Translations under genes and position numbers: made by a program
The notes under the pieces: model-generated
The model's database searches: none
The model's input: the letters and a program-made list of their open reading frames with translations, nothing else
What the model was told of the DNA's origin: nothing
Shown: piece after piece, positions 16,080 to 24,564 of the stretch
Layout: the number at the start of each line of letters is the position of its first letter
Numbering within the stretch: the stretch's first letter is position 1
Origin: an uncultured Lachnospiraceae bacterium
Lineage (GTDB): Bacteria > Bacillota > Clostridia > Lachnospirales > Lachnospiraceae
Direction: 5' to 3'
DNA: 38,358 nt
Assembly (NCBI GenBank): GCA_910577825.1
Contig: CAJTOK010000035.1
Location: 1 to 38,358 of the forward strand

Positions 16080-16151
16080 ATGAAAAAGACCAGGAAAAGA
16101 AATAAATATCCCGGATTTGTTTGTAAAAAAGCACAAAATGAAAACAAATAG
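16080..16151 (+). CDS. Possible 23-aa basic peptide downstream of the leader repeat
   Basis: ATG 16080 follows the G-run GGGGGA (16069-16074) by five bases and opens a short frame ending in TAG 16149-16151. The product would be strongly basic (MKKTRKRNKYPGF at the start). It could be a real small peptide, the remnant of a gene once fused to the leader repeat, or chance. Nothing in the sequence beyond the start signal supports translation. Confidence 0.2.
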   Translation: MKKTRKRNKYPGFVCKKAQNENK

Positions 16152-16174
16152 TTAAAGACTAATAATGAATTGTA

Positions 16175-16183
16175 TGTTATAAT
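16175..16183 (+). promoter_or_regulatory. Extended -10 promoter of the DUF4253 gene
   Basis: TGTTATAAT: a perfect TATAAT at 16178-16183 with the TG of an extended -10 box one base upstream. No convincing -35 box. It lies 66 bases ahead of the start codon. Confidence 0.5.
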
Positions 16184-16249
16184 GGTATTTAGAGTATATA
16201 TTTGGAATTTTTTGTGTTTTTAGCATTTTATAAAGGGAAAGGAAAAGAT

Positions 16250-17020
16250 ATGGGATTGTTTAAAGAAGCGCCTTATAATAAGGCAACACAGAATATTATT
16301 GATATAACCGGCTGCAATTATAAGGTTTTTAATGGGAAATGTACTGAAGAAGAGGTAAACCAGGTTTATAAAGAGGAACTGGAACGTGGGAAAAAGGAAG
16401 GGTTTGTACCAGTACTTGTACCATGTGATGATATTCTTGATGAGTGGTTTTCTTTGTCTGATGATGATAAAGAGGAAGTAAAAAAAGAAACTACTATGGA
16501 AAAAAGACAGGCTATTATTGATGCTGCTGGTGATAATGGTGAAGAACTTTTACAGGAGTGGTATAATACTGCTATTGAAGATTTTGTTGATGATGAAGAA
16601 GAATTTATGGGGGAGATGGAAGAAGGAGAGGCAATTAATTCATTATCCGCCTTTACGTCATTTTCAGGGGACGGTATAGATGAAACTATTCTTTTTGAAG
16701 TTCCTGTGGACGAGCCCTGGAAGGTTATAGGCTGGTTTCCTATAGGTGGCTGGAATGAATGCCCGGCACCAGAAGATATGATAACTGTCTGCCGTTACTG
16801 GTATAAAAAATATAGTGCATTCCCGGCAGTTATAACACATGATGTTATAGAATTTTATGTTGAAAAACCTGTAGATAATGAAGATGAGGCATGGAAACTT
16901 GCAAAAGAGCACTACGCATTTTCAAGTGACAGGGTAAACCAGTGTACTGCAACTTATACATTAGGTGAAGTTGCAGACTGCCTGATGGGTTCTTCAGTCT
17001 GGTATTTCTGGTGGGATTAA
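16250..17020 (+). CDS. DUF4253 domain-containing protein
   Basis: A 256-aa soluble, acidic protein. The C-terminal third (about residues 150-256) is the DUF4253 domain, recognised by NECPAPEDMITVCRYWYKKY, then PAVITHDVIEFYVEKP and the terminal SSVWYFWWD. The function of the family is unknown. The N-terminal part is rich in Glu and Asp and has no recognisable domain. ATG 16250 follows AAAGGGAAAGGAAAAG; a TTG 48 bases upstream is in frame but has no site. It has its own promoter and terminator, so it is a single-gene unit. Confidence 0.85.
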   Translation: MGLFKEAPYNKATQNIIDITGCNYKVFNGKCTEEEVNQVYKEELERGKKEGFVPVLVPCDDILDEWFSLSDDDKEEVKKETTMEKRQAIIDAAGDNGEELLQEWYNTAIEDFVDDEEEFMGEMEEGEAINSLSAFTSFSGDGIDETILFEVPVDEPWKVIGWFPIGGWNECPAPEDMITVCRYWYKKYSAFPAVITHDVIEFYVEKPVDNEDEAWKLAKEHYAFSSDRVNQCTATYTLGEVADCLMGSSVWYFWWD

Positions 17021-17026
17021 ATATTG

Positions 17027-17073
17027 AGGCTGGCAGTCTTTAAGTAATTTCTTTGTACTGCCAGCCTGTTTTT
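17027..17073 (+). terminator. Rho-independent terminator after the DUF4253 gene
   Basis: A perfect 11-bp stem, AGGCTGGCAGT (17027-17037) with ACTGCCAGCCT (17057-17067), followed by G and five Ts. It abuts the end of the convergent antitoxin gene and could act in both directions. Confidence 0.9.
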
Positions 17074-17365
17074 ACTGTAATAGTTTATATTCATCAACGG
17101 CTTTATCTAGTAACATTCCTAGTATAGTAATATAATTTGTTCCCATTTTTTTGGCTTTTTCAAGTGTTGAAGAAGATACATAGATTGTAAGGGGTTCTTT
17201 ATGGTAAGGTTTTTTATTTCTTGCCGCAATAAAGGATTTTTCCATATCTTCAGTTAACTCAGGAGAATCATCATCATAAATAACTGGGAGTTTTTTTGCT
17301 TCTTCTATTATTTTTATTTCATCATTACTTAATTTGGCATTTTCTTTTAAATTAAATGTTACCAT
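17072..17365 (-). CDS. brnA: BrnA-like antitoxin
   Basis: A 97-aa protein with ATG 17365 after AAAGGAG. It overlaps the end of the toxin gene by 14 bases, as in brnTA operons, where the toxin gene comes first. The C-terminal region (PLTIYVSSSTLEKAKKMG, then ITILGMLLDKAVDEY) looks like the beta strand and two helices of a ribbon-helix-helix DNA-binding domain, which in BrnA binds DNA and represses the operon. The N-terminal half would wrap and neutralise the toxin. The family name rests mainly on its partner and size. Confidence 0.7.
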   Translation of the reverse strand: MVTFNLKENAKLSNDEIKIIEEAKKLPVIYDDDSPELTEDMEKSFIAARNKKPYHKEPLTIYVSSSTLEKAKKMGTNYITILGMLLDKAVDEYKLLQ

Positions 17366-17627
17366 AATATATTCTCCTTTCTTTTGCTGTTGCAAGGCGT
17401 GCAGAGATTAACCTGGTTTTGGGATATCTTTCCGTATATACAACGAATAATACATCATTTGCCATACCTATTGTAATATATCGGTCTTCTTTTATGCTAT
17501 GCTCTTTATCATAAATTTCTATACGGTTTTCATCTAAGAAGACTTTTGCTGCTGTTTCAAATGGAATGCCATGTTTTTTTATATTAGCATTTGCTTTTTC
17601 CTCATCCCATTCAAATTGTAAAGACAT
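17352..17627 (-). CDS. brnT: BrnT family toxin
   Basis: A 91-aa protein with the BrnT/COG2929 pattern: FEWDEEKANANIKKHGIPFE at about 5-24, then the DEDRY-like KEDRYITIGMANDVLFVVYTE segment around 46-66 and RLISARLATAKERRIYY at the C-terminus. BrnT is a ribonuclease with a RelE-like fold that stops translation. The basic residues K18, H19, R48 and the terminal Arg-Arg are in the expected places. ATG 17627 follows AAAGGAAAA. A perfect dyad lies 17 bases upstream. Confidence 0.88.
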   Translation of the reverse strand: MSLQFEWDEEKANANIKKHGIPFETAAKVFLDENRIEIYDKEHSIKEDRYITIGMANDVLFVVYTERYPKTRLISARLATAKERRIYYGNI

Positions 17628-17643
17628 ATATTTTCCTTTCTAT

Positions 17644-17664
17644 GTTACAATATTTTATTGTAAC
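17644..17664. promoter_or_regulatory. Perfect inverted repeat, probable BrnA operator
   Basis: GTTACAATA-TTT-TATTGTAAC: two nine-base arms, fully complementary, around a three-base centre. It ends 17 bases upstream of the brnT start codon and overlaps the last codons of the PAP2 gene. Placement and symmetry fit autoregulation by a dimeric ribbon-helix-helix antitoxin (inference). Confidence 0.75.
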
Positions 17665-18365
17665 TCCCTGTGGTGTTTTATATTTTTAACAAGCCTGTGG
17701 CTTCTGGTGTTTTTGTATTGTATCTGGTAGTGTACCGGGAACTGCTTATATATAATAGTATAGTAAAACAGATATAATGCAATGGCACATACAAGGTCAA
17801 CAAATGAATGCTGTTTTAAAAATAGTGTTGACATGCAGATTAATATACATAGTACCAGGGAACTGTTTTTTATCCATTTTTTGTTTTTAAAATACTGGCT
17901 TGTGGCTATTCCGACATGTATTGCAACAGAGTTATATACATGTATGCTTGGACATACATTAGTGTCTGTGTCAGCGGCATATAGCACTGATATTATATTT
18001 GTAAAGATATTATCCCGTTCAAATGAGCCTGGACGCATATTTTGTGCATTTGGAAAAAATGTATATATAATCAGGCTGGTAGTCATTCCCATAACAAGTA
18101 TTGCAGCGCACTTGTAAAAATCATCTATATATTTTGTCTGGAAGAAAAGAAAAACCAGGCTTGACGCAACATATACAAACCATAGCAGGTATGGTATTAT
18201 AAATATTTCGCAAAATGGTATAAAGTCATCTACAATACAGTGTACTTCACTGAATTTAACATCTGTACGTTTTTCAAGCAATATAAACCAGATTATATAT
18301 ATTGGAAGGTATAGTATTATAATTGCATGTTTGTATTTGAATAGAAGTTGTTTTAATTTCCTCAT
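17655..18365 (-). CDS. PAP2 superfamily membrane phosphatase
   Basis: A 236-aa membrane protein with about six helices. PAP2 catalytic motifs are visible: CPSIHVYNS near residues 137-145 (motif 2, PSxH) and KQHSFVDLVCA near 181-191 (motif 3, Hx3D). The classical first motif KxxxxxxRP is reduced to NMRPGSFERD near 108-117. Such enzymes remove phosphate from lipid phosphates, e.g. phosphatidic acid or undecaprenyl diphosphate. GGAGGA precedes ATG 18365. It lies 26 bp after the DUF5662 gene on the same strand. A basic tail ends the protein over the brnTA operator. Confidence 0.82.
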   Translation of the reverse strand: MRKLKQLLFKYKHAIIILYLPIYIIWFILLEKRTDVKFSEVHCIVDDFIPFCEIFIIPYLLWFVYVASSLVFLFFQTKYIDDFYKCAAILVMGMTTSLIIYTFFPNAQNMRPGSFERDNIFTNIISVLYAADTDTNVCPSIHVYNSVAIHVGIATSQYFKNKKWIKNSSLVLCILICMSTLFLKQHSFVDLVCAIALYLFYYTIIYKQFPVHYQIQYKNTRSHRLVKNIKHHRELQ

Positions 18366-18391
18366 TAAAAAGTCCTCCAGTCAGCTGGTAT

Positions 18392-18952
18392 TTACCATTT
18401 GCGTGAATGTTTCCAGTCTATTTCTTTACGTATATAATTGAATGTTTCTTCTTCGCCTTTTTCTGCAAGCATATTTAGTAATTTTTCAATTAGTTTTCTT
18501 GTATCAGGATGAAGTACATAATGGTCTTTGTTTTTATTATAATATGCAAGCGGAAATGAATCATTATAAGAATCCCTGTTGTAATTTTTGCTTGCTGCTA
18601 CCCTGTCACAAAACATTTCAATAACATAACGTTTTGGCATTGGCATTCCTTTAAGCCCTTCTTGTGGTTTAAGTGAATAGTCTATCCAGTATTCAAAATG
18701 GTGTCTGTTCCTGCCTTTGTGGTGGAGCCATGCGGAAGAGTACCCATAAGCTTCCTTTTCCCCGAAATTCGGGCTTCTTTTGCCACCCTGGTAATATTTT
18801 ACCCCAGCCATAAATTCAACAGGATGGTATTTTGACCAGTCGTGCATTATGCCCTGTTTATAAAGCCCTGCCCGGAAGCAGAGCCTGCGTACCAGTTTTT
18901 TGTGGTGTAATATAGTTGAAAGATGTCCAAAGAAATTGTTCCATATCCTCAT
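18392..18952 (-). CDS. DUF5662 family protein
   Basis: A 186-aa soluble protein with the DUF5662 block: HKKLVRRLCFRAGLYKQGIM at about 17-36, HDWSKYHP at 37-44, then WLHHKGRNRHHFEYWIDY near 75-92. The regularly spaced His and Asp residues resemble a metal-dependent phosphohydrolase of HD type, but the function is not established. The start codon has no close ribosome binding site (AGGAAAAG lies about 15 bases upstream), so the start is slightly uncertain. It is preceded by a strong promoter covered by an inverted repeat, and followed by the PAP2 gene. Confidence 0.8.
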   Translation of the reverse strand: MRIWNNFFGHLSTILHHKKLVRRLCFRAGLYKQGIMHDWSKYHPVEFMAGVKYYQGGKRSPNFGEKEAYGYSSAWLHHKGRNRHHFEYWIDYSLKPQEGLKGMPMPKRYVIEMFCDRVAASKNYNRDSYNDSFPLAYYNKNKDHYVLHPDTRKLIEKLLNMLAEKGEEETFNYIRKEIDWKHSRKW

Positions 18953-18982
18953 AAAATCAATCCATTTCTTTTCCTGTAAGTG

Positions 18983-19016
18983 TACATATTATATTCCATT
19001 ATAATATGTAAGTCAA
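18983..19016 (-). promoter_or_regulatory. Promoter with 11-bp inverted repeat upstream of the DUF5662 gene
   Basis: On the minus strand, TTGACT (19011-19016), 17 bp, then TATAAT (18988-18993). Overlying the spacer and the -10 box is a perfect inverted repeat, TACATATTATA (18983-18993) and TATAATATGTA (19000-19010), with a six-base centre. A repressor bound here would occlude the promoter. The cognate regulator is not evident; the AraC regulator upstream is one possibility. Confidence 0.75.
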
Positions 19017-19037
19017 TTAATGTTATATAATCTTAAT

Positions 19038-20045
19038 TTACTTTTCATTTTTACCACGCCATTGTCCGGGTGTTACACCTTTCCATTTCTTAAATGTACG
19101 TATAAGGTGGCTGCAGTCTGCAAAACCTGTTTCATTGCTAATATATGTAAGGTCAATATTTGTCATAAGAAGGAGGTCTTCTGCTTTATTAATCCTTATA
19201 AATTCAATATACTCTTTGCAGGACTGGTTGTATGTCTGTTTAAAAAGCCTTGCAAAATTAGAATAGCTCATGCCGCACATTCTTGCAAGGCTGCTGATTT
19301 TTATTGGTTCATTATAATGTTTTTCAATATATTCTGTAATTTCTGCAAATGTATCTGGTTTGCTGTTTGATTTCCTTATTGCTTCATCTATATTAAGTCC
19401 CCGTCCAATCCAGTTCCTTGCAAAGTATGACAGCAAAGCTGATATATGTGAGCATACTATAATATCATAACCATATTTTTTAGTTTCAAGTTCTTTTATA
19501 CAGGTATCAAATATTTCATATACAGGCAGGTCTTTAAACATTTCTTTAGAAAAGTAAAGGTATTCAGGATTTTGTGCATATGCCAGTTCAAATATTTTAG
19601 TGAATCTTGTCTTATAATTTGTACTGGTATTTAAAAAATTTAAATCAAATTTTAATACCTGGTATTTTATATTGTATTGTTCCGTAGTAGTTTTTTCTTC
19701 TGGTACAGGTATTATTGAATTATATTTTAAATTATATTTAGGATGTAATGTATTATGTGTTTTCCTGTTGGCAGGCTTTAGCCTGGCAAGCCCTGGATTT
19801 TTAGTATTGTCTTCAAGTTTATATATTGAATGTACAAGCTGTGGGAAAAATATTATTATATCCCCGGGATGCAGCACATATACATAATTGCCACATGTTG
19901 TTTCTACTTCACCATCAAGTATATGTATAATTTCAATAAAATAGTGCCAGTGTGGAAGTACAGGAAAGTTAACAGGTGACGCTATATAGTTAAATGCTAC
20001 TAACGGGGCGTTAAGCCTGTCGCTGTATTCATAAAGGTTTTTCAT
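19038..20045 (-). CDS. AraC family transcriptional regulator with cupin sensor
   Basis: A 335-aa protein. An N-terminal cupin-type sensing domain (about 15-85: LPHWHYFIEIIHILDGEVE and HPGDIIIFFPQLVHSI) is followed by a long middle region and a C-terminal AraC DNA-binding domain (about 232-330) with both helix-turn-helix motifs: SSLARMCGMSYSNFARLFK and ISNETGFADCSHLIRTFKKW. Such regulators usually sense a sugar or other small molecule and activate a neighbouring operon. It is divergent from the six-gene exporter operon at 20267, whose promoter has a good -10 but a poor -35, as expected for an activator-dependent promoter. Confidence 0.9.
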   Translation of the reverse strand: MKNLYEYSDRLNAPLVAFNYIASPVNFPVLPHWHYFIEIIHILDGEVETTCGNYVYVLHPGDIIIFFPQLVHSIYKLEDNTKNPGLARLKPANRKTHNTLHPKYNLKYNSIIPVPEEKTTTEQYNIKYQVLKFDLNFLNTSTNYKTRFTKIFELAYAQNPEYLYFSKEMFKDLPVYEIFDTCIKELETKKYGYDIIVCSHISALLSYFARNWIGRGLNIDEAIRKSNSKPDTFAEITEYIEKHYNEPIKISSLARMCGMSYSNFARLFKQTYNQSCKEYIEFIRINKAEDLLLMTNIDLTYISNETGFADCSHLIRTFKKWKGVTPGQWRGKNEK

Positions 20046-20116
20046 AATTAACCTCCATTATTTAAATTTTTATTCAATGTCCAGTATAGTAGTTTTTCTT
20101 AAAAAAGTACAGGTAT

Positions 20117-20122
20117 TATAAT
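20117..20122 (+). promoter_or_regulatory. -10 box of the exporter operon promoter
   Basis: Perfect TATAAT in TATTATAAT. The position 17 bp upstream holds only a T-rich stretch, not TTGACA. This suggests dependence on an activator, plausibly the divergent AraC protein (inference). The leader to ATG 20267 is about 140 bases and I see no strong structure in it. Confidence 0.5.
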
Positions 20123-20266
20123 ACTTTGTCACAAAACTGCCATAATTATTTTATGGAAAAAATGATAGATTTGTACAATTTTTTGATAAGTTTATTATAT
20201 TATACCTGCAATGCTAATGATATACTCTTATCTAATTCTTTAAAACAGGCAAAGGAGGTAATTAAT

Positions 20267-22027
20267 ATGACACCATTAAAATGGTTTTATTCTTTTTTAA
20301 GGAAATACAGGATACGTATGGCAGCAGGTCTTTTTCTTGTGACTATAGTTGCTGCTGCGGCTTTATCAGGGCCTTATGTATCTAAGCTTATTGTTGATGA
20401 TGTTATTAATGGCGGGCAGACAGATTTACTTGGGAAGCTTCTTGCTATTCTTATAGCATTAGTAATTATTAAAGGGATATGCAGGTTTTTTTCACAGGTG
20501 CTTTTTGAAACAAGTTCACAAAATGTTTTATTTAGTATGAGGGAAACTGTCTACCGCAAGCTTTTGCAGGAAGATTTTGCATTTTATAACAAGAACCGCA
20601 CAGGTGACCTTATGAGCCGCCAGACTGGCGATATGGATGCAATACGCCACTTTGTTGCATATGTAATTTATACTGTTTATGAAAATGTGCTTTATTTTAT
20701 ATTTGCACTGGTTATGATATTTGCTACAAATGTTAAAATGGCACTTTGTATGGTAATAGTCCTGCCGCTTACAGCAATGACTACATATTCACAGGCAAAA
20801 AGTGTAAAGCCTGCATTTACAAACTGCCGTAACGCATTTTCAAGCCTTAATACATATGTGCAGGAAAATATAAGCGGCAACAGGGTGGTAAAAGCATTTG
20901 CAAAAGAAGATTATGAGATGGAGAAATTTACAGTACAGAATGATAATTACAGGGATGCAGAACTTGGTGCAGCAGGTATATGGAAGAAATATGTACCTGT
21001 ATTTGAATTTTTCTCAAATGCACTTAATATTATTCTTATGCTTGTTGGCGGGATAATGGTTGTAAAAGGCGGGATGACCATGGGGGACCTTGTGGCAGTA
21101 AATGGATATCTCTGGATGCTTACTGTACCGCTGCGTATGGCTGGCTGGTGGGTTAATGATATACAGAGGTTTACTACATCTGTAGAGAAAATATATGATA
21201 CATATAGCGCAGAGCCTGATGTAAAAGAGCCGCTTAATCCAGTTGAAAGAAAGAAATTTGAAGGAAATGTTGTATTTCATAATGTATCCTATAAAGCAGA
21301 TGATGAAGATATCCTGCAGAATATAAGTTTTGAGGTAAAGAAAGGCCAGACTATAGGCATAACTGGTACTACTGGTGCCGGCAAGTCTACAATTATTAAC
21401 CTTTTATGCCGTTTCTTTGATGTTACAGATGGTGAGATACTTGTAGACGGCGTGAATGTTAAAGACCTTGATATGTACCAGCTGCGTGAAAATATAGGAA
21501 TTGCAATGCAGGATGTGTTTCTTTTTTCGGATACTATAGAAGGGAATATTGCATATGGAAGGCCTGACTGCAGTTTTGAAAAGGTCAAGGAAGTTGCTAA
21601 AATGGCAGATGCCAATATTTTTATTAAAAATATGCCAGATGGATATGATACCATGATTGGGGAAAGGGGTGTAGGGCTTTCTGGAGGACAGAAGCAGAGG
21701 ATTTCGCTCGCAAGGGCTCTTCTGAAAGAACCTTCAATACTTATTCTTGATGATACTACTTCTGCTGTTGATATGGAAACAGAAAGTTATATACAAAGGC
21801 AGCTTGAAAATATAAACCATTCATGTACAACATTTATTATTGCATACAGGATTTCTTCCATAAGAGATGCTGATAAAATTATTGTACTTGATAATGGAAA
21901 GATAATTGAACAGGGTACACATGAAGAACTTGTGGCAAAAAATGGTTATTATTCAACTGTTTATTACCACCAGTACCCTATGGCAGCAGAGTTAAAGAAG
22001 AAAAATGCACAGCATGTTGCTGTATAA
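20267..22027 (+). CDS. ABC exporter half-transporter, degenerate-site subunit (BmrC/YheI-like)
   Basis: A 586-aa half-transporter with six helices (about 1-310) and a C-terminal ATPase. Walker A is GTTGAGKST, signature LSGGQKQRISLARALL, and Walker B reads ILILDDTTSAVD, with Asp replacing the catalytic Glu. The H-loop reads IAYRISS, with Tyr in place of His. These two changes mark the non-hydrolysing subunit of a heterodimeric type IV exporter such as BmrC/BmrD. The partner follows 17 bp later with an intact site. The start is ATG 20267 after AAAGGAGG; a longer frame opens 141 bases earlier without a ribosome binding site. Likely a multidrug or lipid exporter. Confidence 0.9.
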   Translation: MTPLKWFYSFLRKYRIRMAAGLFLVTIVAAAALSGPYVSKLIVDDVINGGQTDLLGKLLAILIALVIIKGICRFFSQVLFETSSQNVLFSMRETVYRKLLQEDFAFYNKNRTGDLMSRQTGDMDAIRHFVAYVIYTVYENVLYFIFALVMIFATNVKMALCMVIVLPLTAMTTYSQAKSVKPAFTNCRNAFSSLNTYVQENISGNRVVKAFAKEDYEMEKFTVQNDNYRDAELGAAGIWKKYVPVFEFFSNALNIILMLVGGIMVVKGGMTMGDLVAVNGYLWMLTVPLRMAGWWVNDIQRFTTSVEKIYDTYSAEPDVKEPLNPVERKKFEGNVVFHNVSYKADDEDILQNISFEVKKGQTIGITGTTGAGKSTIINLLCRFFDVTDGEILVDGVNVKDLDMYQLRENIGIAMQDVFLFSDTIEGNIAYGRPDCSFEKVKEVAKMADANIFIKNMPDGYDTMIGERGVGLSGGQKQRISLARALLKEPSILILDDTTSAVDMETESYIQRQLENINHSCTTFIIAYRISSIRDADKIIVLDNGKIIEQGTHEELVAKNGYYSTVYYHQYPMAAELKKKNAQHVAV

Positions 22028-22044
22028 AACAGGAGGTGGCAGTT

Positions 22045-23826
22045 TTGGCAAGAAACCGTTATGATATAGATGAAACTTTAGAGGATAAGTTTGATATAAA
22101 CCAGCTTAAACGCCTTGCAGGATATATTAAGCCTTATAAAAAGAAAATGGCTGTAGTGCTTTTTCTTATGCTTTCATCTTCTGCGCTTGGAATGTTTATT
22201 CCAAAGTTTCTGCAGATGGAAATGGATATTTATATACCAGCCAGGGATACAGATGGAATTATCTTTCTGTCTTTGCTTGCAGTGGTTATTGTGGTATACT
22301 CAGTTATAAGCACAAGGATAAAAATAAGTGTTACTACAAGGGTAGGACAGGATATAATACACCAGTTAAGGGAAGATATTTTTAAGCATCTGCAGGAGCT
22401 TCCTTTTAGTTATTATGATGACCGTCCTCATGGCAAGATACAGGTACGTGTTGTTAATTATGTTAATAACTTAAGTGACCTTTTATCAAATGGTATTTTA
22501 AATACTATAACTGATTTGTGTAACCTGGTTTTTATATTAATATTTATGTTTGCAATGAGCCCGGAGCTTGCATTAATATGTTTATGCGGGCTTCCTGTAC
22601 TTGCTGTTTATGTTATAGTAATTAAACGCAAGCAAAGGCATGCGTGGCAGGTTCAGAGCAATAAACAGTCCAACCTTAATGCTTATATTGCAGAAAGTAT
22701 AAATGGGATACGTGTAACACAGGCTTTTGTACGTGAGCAGAGGAATACTGATATTTTTAATGATTTAAGCAACCTGTACCGTAAATCATGGCTCAGGGCA
22801 GTATATTTTAATTTTGCAATGGGGCCTGTTGTAGACCTTATATCAACAGTTACTACTTCATTTATTTATGTTGTTGGGGTTTACAGTATTATGGGCGGGA
22901 AGGATACAGGAATTGAGATTGGTGTTATATTTGCGTTTACAGCTTATATAAGCAGGTTCTGGGCTCCTGTAAACACTATAGCAAGTTTTTATAACAGCCT
23001 GCTTACAGCAGTATCATATCTTGAACGTATTTTTGAAACTATTGATGAACCTGTACTGGTTAAGGATAAGCCAGATGCTGTAAACCTGCCTGCTGTAAAG
23101 GGTGATGTTACATTTGAAGATGTAACTTTTAGTTATGAAGACGGAGTGCCAATTTTAAACAATATTAATTTTAATGTAGATAAGGGGCAGTGCATAGCTA
23201 TAGTAGGGCCTACAGGGGCAGGGAAAACTACTATTGTAAATCTTTTGAGCAGGTTTTATAATGTGGATAGCGGGAGGATACTTATAGATGGAATTGATAT
23301 ATCTGGTGTAAAGCTTAATTCTTTGCGCAGCCAGATGGGCGTAATGATGCAGGACAGTTTTATATTTTCGGGTACTATTATGGATAATATACGTTATGGC
23401 AATAAAGAGGCTTCAGATGAAGAAGTAATACAGGCGGCAAAAACTGTATGTGCCCATGATTTTATAATGAATATGGAAAATGGTTATAATACACAGGTAA
23501 ATGAACGTGGCAGCAGGCTGTCAGCGGGGCAGCGCCAGCTTGTTTCATTTGCAAGGGCACTTCTTGCCAATCCTGCTATACTTATACTTGATGAAGCAAC
23601 TTCAAGTATTGATACAGAAACTGAAATAATACTGCAGGAGGGGCTTGAAAAGCTTCTTAAAGGAAGGACTTCTTTTATTATTGCACACCGTCTTTCAACA
23701 ATTAAAAATGCAGACAGGATAATGTATATTGACAATGGCGGAATGCAGGAATCGGGAAGCCATAAAGAGCTTCTGGAGAAGAAGGGGCTTTATTATAATT
23801 TGTATATGTCACAGTACCAGATGTGA
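22045..23826 (+). CDS. ABC exporter half-transporter, catalytic subunit (BmrD/YheH-like)
   Basis: A 593-aa half-transporter with six N-terminal helices and a C-terminal ATPase: Walker A GPTGAGKTT, a slightly divergent signature LSAGQRQLVSFARALL, Walker B ILILDEATSSID with the catalytic Glu, and H-loop IAHRLST. It complements the degenerate subunit encoded just upstream. In heterodimers one composite ATP site uses the divergent signature and defective Walker B, exactly as seen here. The start is TTG 22045, eight bases after AGGAGG (22031-22036); the in-frame GTG 22036 overlaps that site. Second gene of the operon. Confidence 0.9.
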   Translation: MARNRYDIDETLEDKFDINQLKRLAGYIKPYKKKMAVVLFLMLSSSALGMFIPKFLQMEMDIYIPARDTDGIIFLSLLAVVIVVYSVISTRIKISVTTRVGQDIIHQLREDIFKHLQELPFSYYDDRPHGKIQVRVVNYVNNLSDLLSNGILNTITDLCNLVFILIFMFAMSPELALICLCGLPVLAVYVIVIKRKQRHAWQVQSNKQSNLNAYIAESINGIRVTQAFVREQRNTDIFNDLSNLYRKSWLRAVYFNFAMGPVVDLISTVTTSFIYVVGVYSIMGGKDTGIEIGVIFAFTAYISRFWAPVNTIASFYNSLLTAVSYLERIFETIDEPVLVKDKPDAVNLPAVKGDVTFEDVTFSYEDGVPILNNINFNVDKGQCIAIVGPTGAGKTTIVNLLSRFYNVDSGRILIDGIDISGVKLNSLRSQMGVMMQDSFIFSGTIMDNIRYGNKEASDEEVIQAAKTVCAHDFIMNMENGYNTQVNERGSRLSAGQRQLVSFARALLANPAILILDEATSSIDTETEIILQEGLEKLLKGRTSFIIAHRLSTIKNADRIMYIDNGGMQESGSHKELLEKKGLYYNLYMSQYQM

Positions 23827-23841
23827 CAGGAAGGGGATTTA

Positions 23842-24546
23842 ATGTATACTTTTAAAAGCCGTGTAAGATATAGTGAAACAGATGAAACAGGCTGCCTGGG
23901 ACTTGATGCAATTATTAATTATTTGCAGGACTGTACTAATTTTGAGTCAGAAGACCTGGGTGTTGGCATAGATTTTCTGGATAAGAACCATATTATGTGG
24001 GTTCTTAGCTCATGGCAGATAGTTGTTGGATATTATCCTTCTTTTGGTGAAAGGATAGAAGTTGGTACACAGGCATATGGCTATGATAAAATGATGGGAT
24101 TCAGGAATTTTTTTATAAAGCTGGAAGATGGCAGTGTAATTGTAAAAGCTAATTCAAACTGGGTGCTTATGGACATGGAGAAAGGCAGGCCTGTTATAAT
24201 AAAGCCTGAAATTGGGGAGGTATATGGCAGGCATGAGCCGCTTGATATGGATTATGCACCAAGAAAAATAAAACTGCCCGGTGACGGGCAGGAAAAGGAA
24301 AGTTTTATTGTAAAGGAGTACCATCTTGATACTAACCACCATGTAAATAACGGGCAGTATGTAAGAATGGCAATGCTTGCGCTTGGAATAAGGGAAAAGG
24401 CAAAAGAATTAAGGGTTGAATATAAAAGGCAGGCACTTCTTGGCAATAAAATTATTCCTGTTGTATATAATGGTAAAAATATGGCATTTGTTTCACTTAA
24501 TGGTGAAGATGGAAAAGCTTATGCAGTAGTACAGTTTATATTTTAG
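23842..24546 (+). CDS. Acyl-ACP thioesterase
   Basis: A 234-aa double hot-dog thioesterase of the acyl-ACP (FatA/FatB-type) family that releases free fatty acid from acyl carrier protein. The N-terminal hot-dog has YSETDETGCLGLDAIINYLQ and NHIMWVLSSWQI; the C-terminal half holds the second hot-dog, with HLDTNHHVNNGQYVRMA near residues 159-175, where the conserved Asn-His pair lies. Length is typical of bacterial members. It lies 15 bp after the exporter subunit and 18 bp before the YdcF gene, so it is cotranscribed. The link to an exporter raises the idea of fatty-acid or lipid efflux (inference). Confidence 0.88.
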   Translation: MYTFKSRVRYSETDETGCLGLDAIINYLQDCTNFESEDLGVGIDFLDKNHIMWVLSSWQIVVGYYPSFGERIEVGTQAYGYDKMMGFRNFFIKLEDGSVIVKANSNWVLMDMEKGRPVIIKPEIGEVYGRHEPLDMDYAPRKIKLPGDGQEKESFIVKEYHLDTNHHVNNGQYVRMAMLALGIREKAKELRVEYKRQALLGNKIIPVVYNGKNMAFVSLNGEDGKAYAVVQFIF

Positions 24547-24564
24547 CCTGTACCTGGAGGATAT

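Noticed and set aside
20126..20266. 47-residue N-terminal extension of the first exporter subunit
   Set aside because: The upstream ATG has no ribosome binding site and overlaps the leader; AAAGGAGG precedes ATG 20267.
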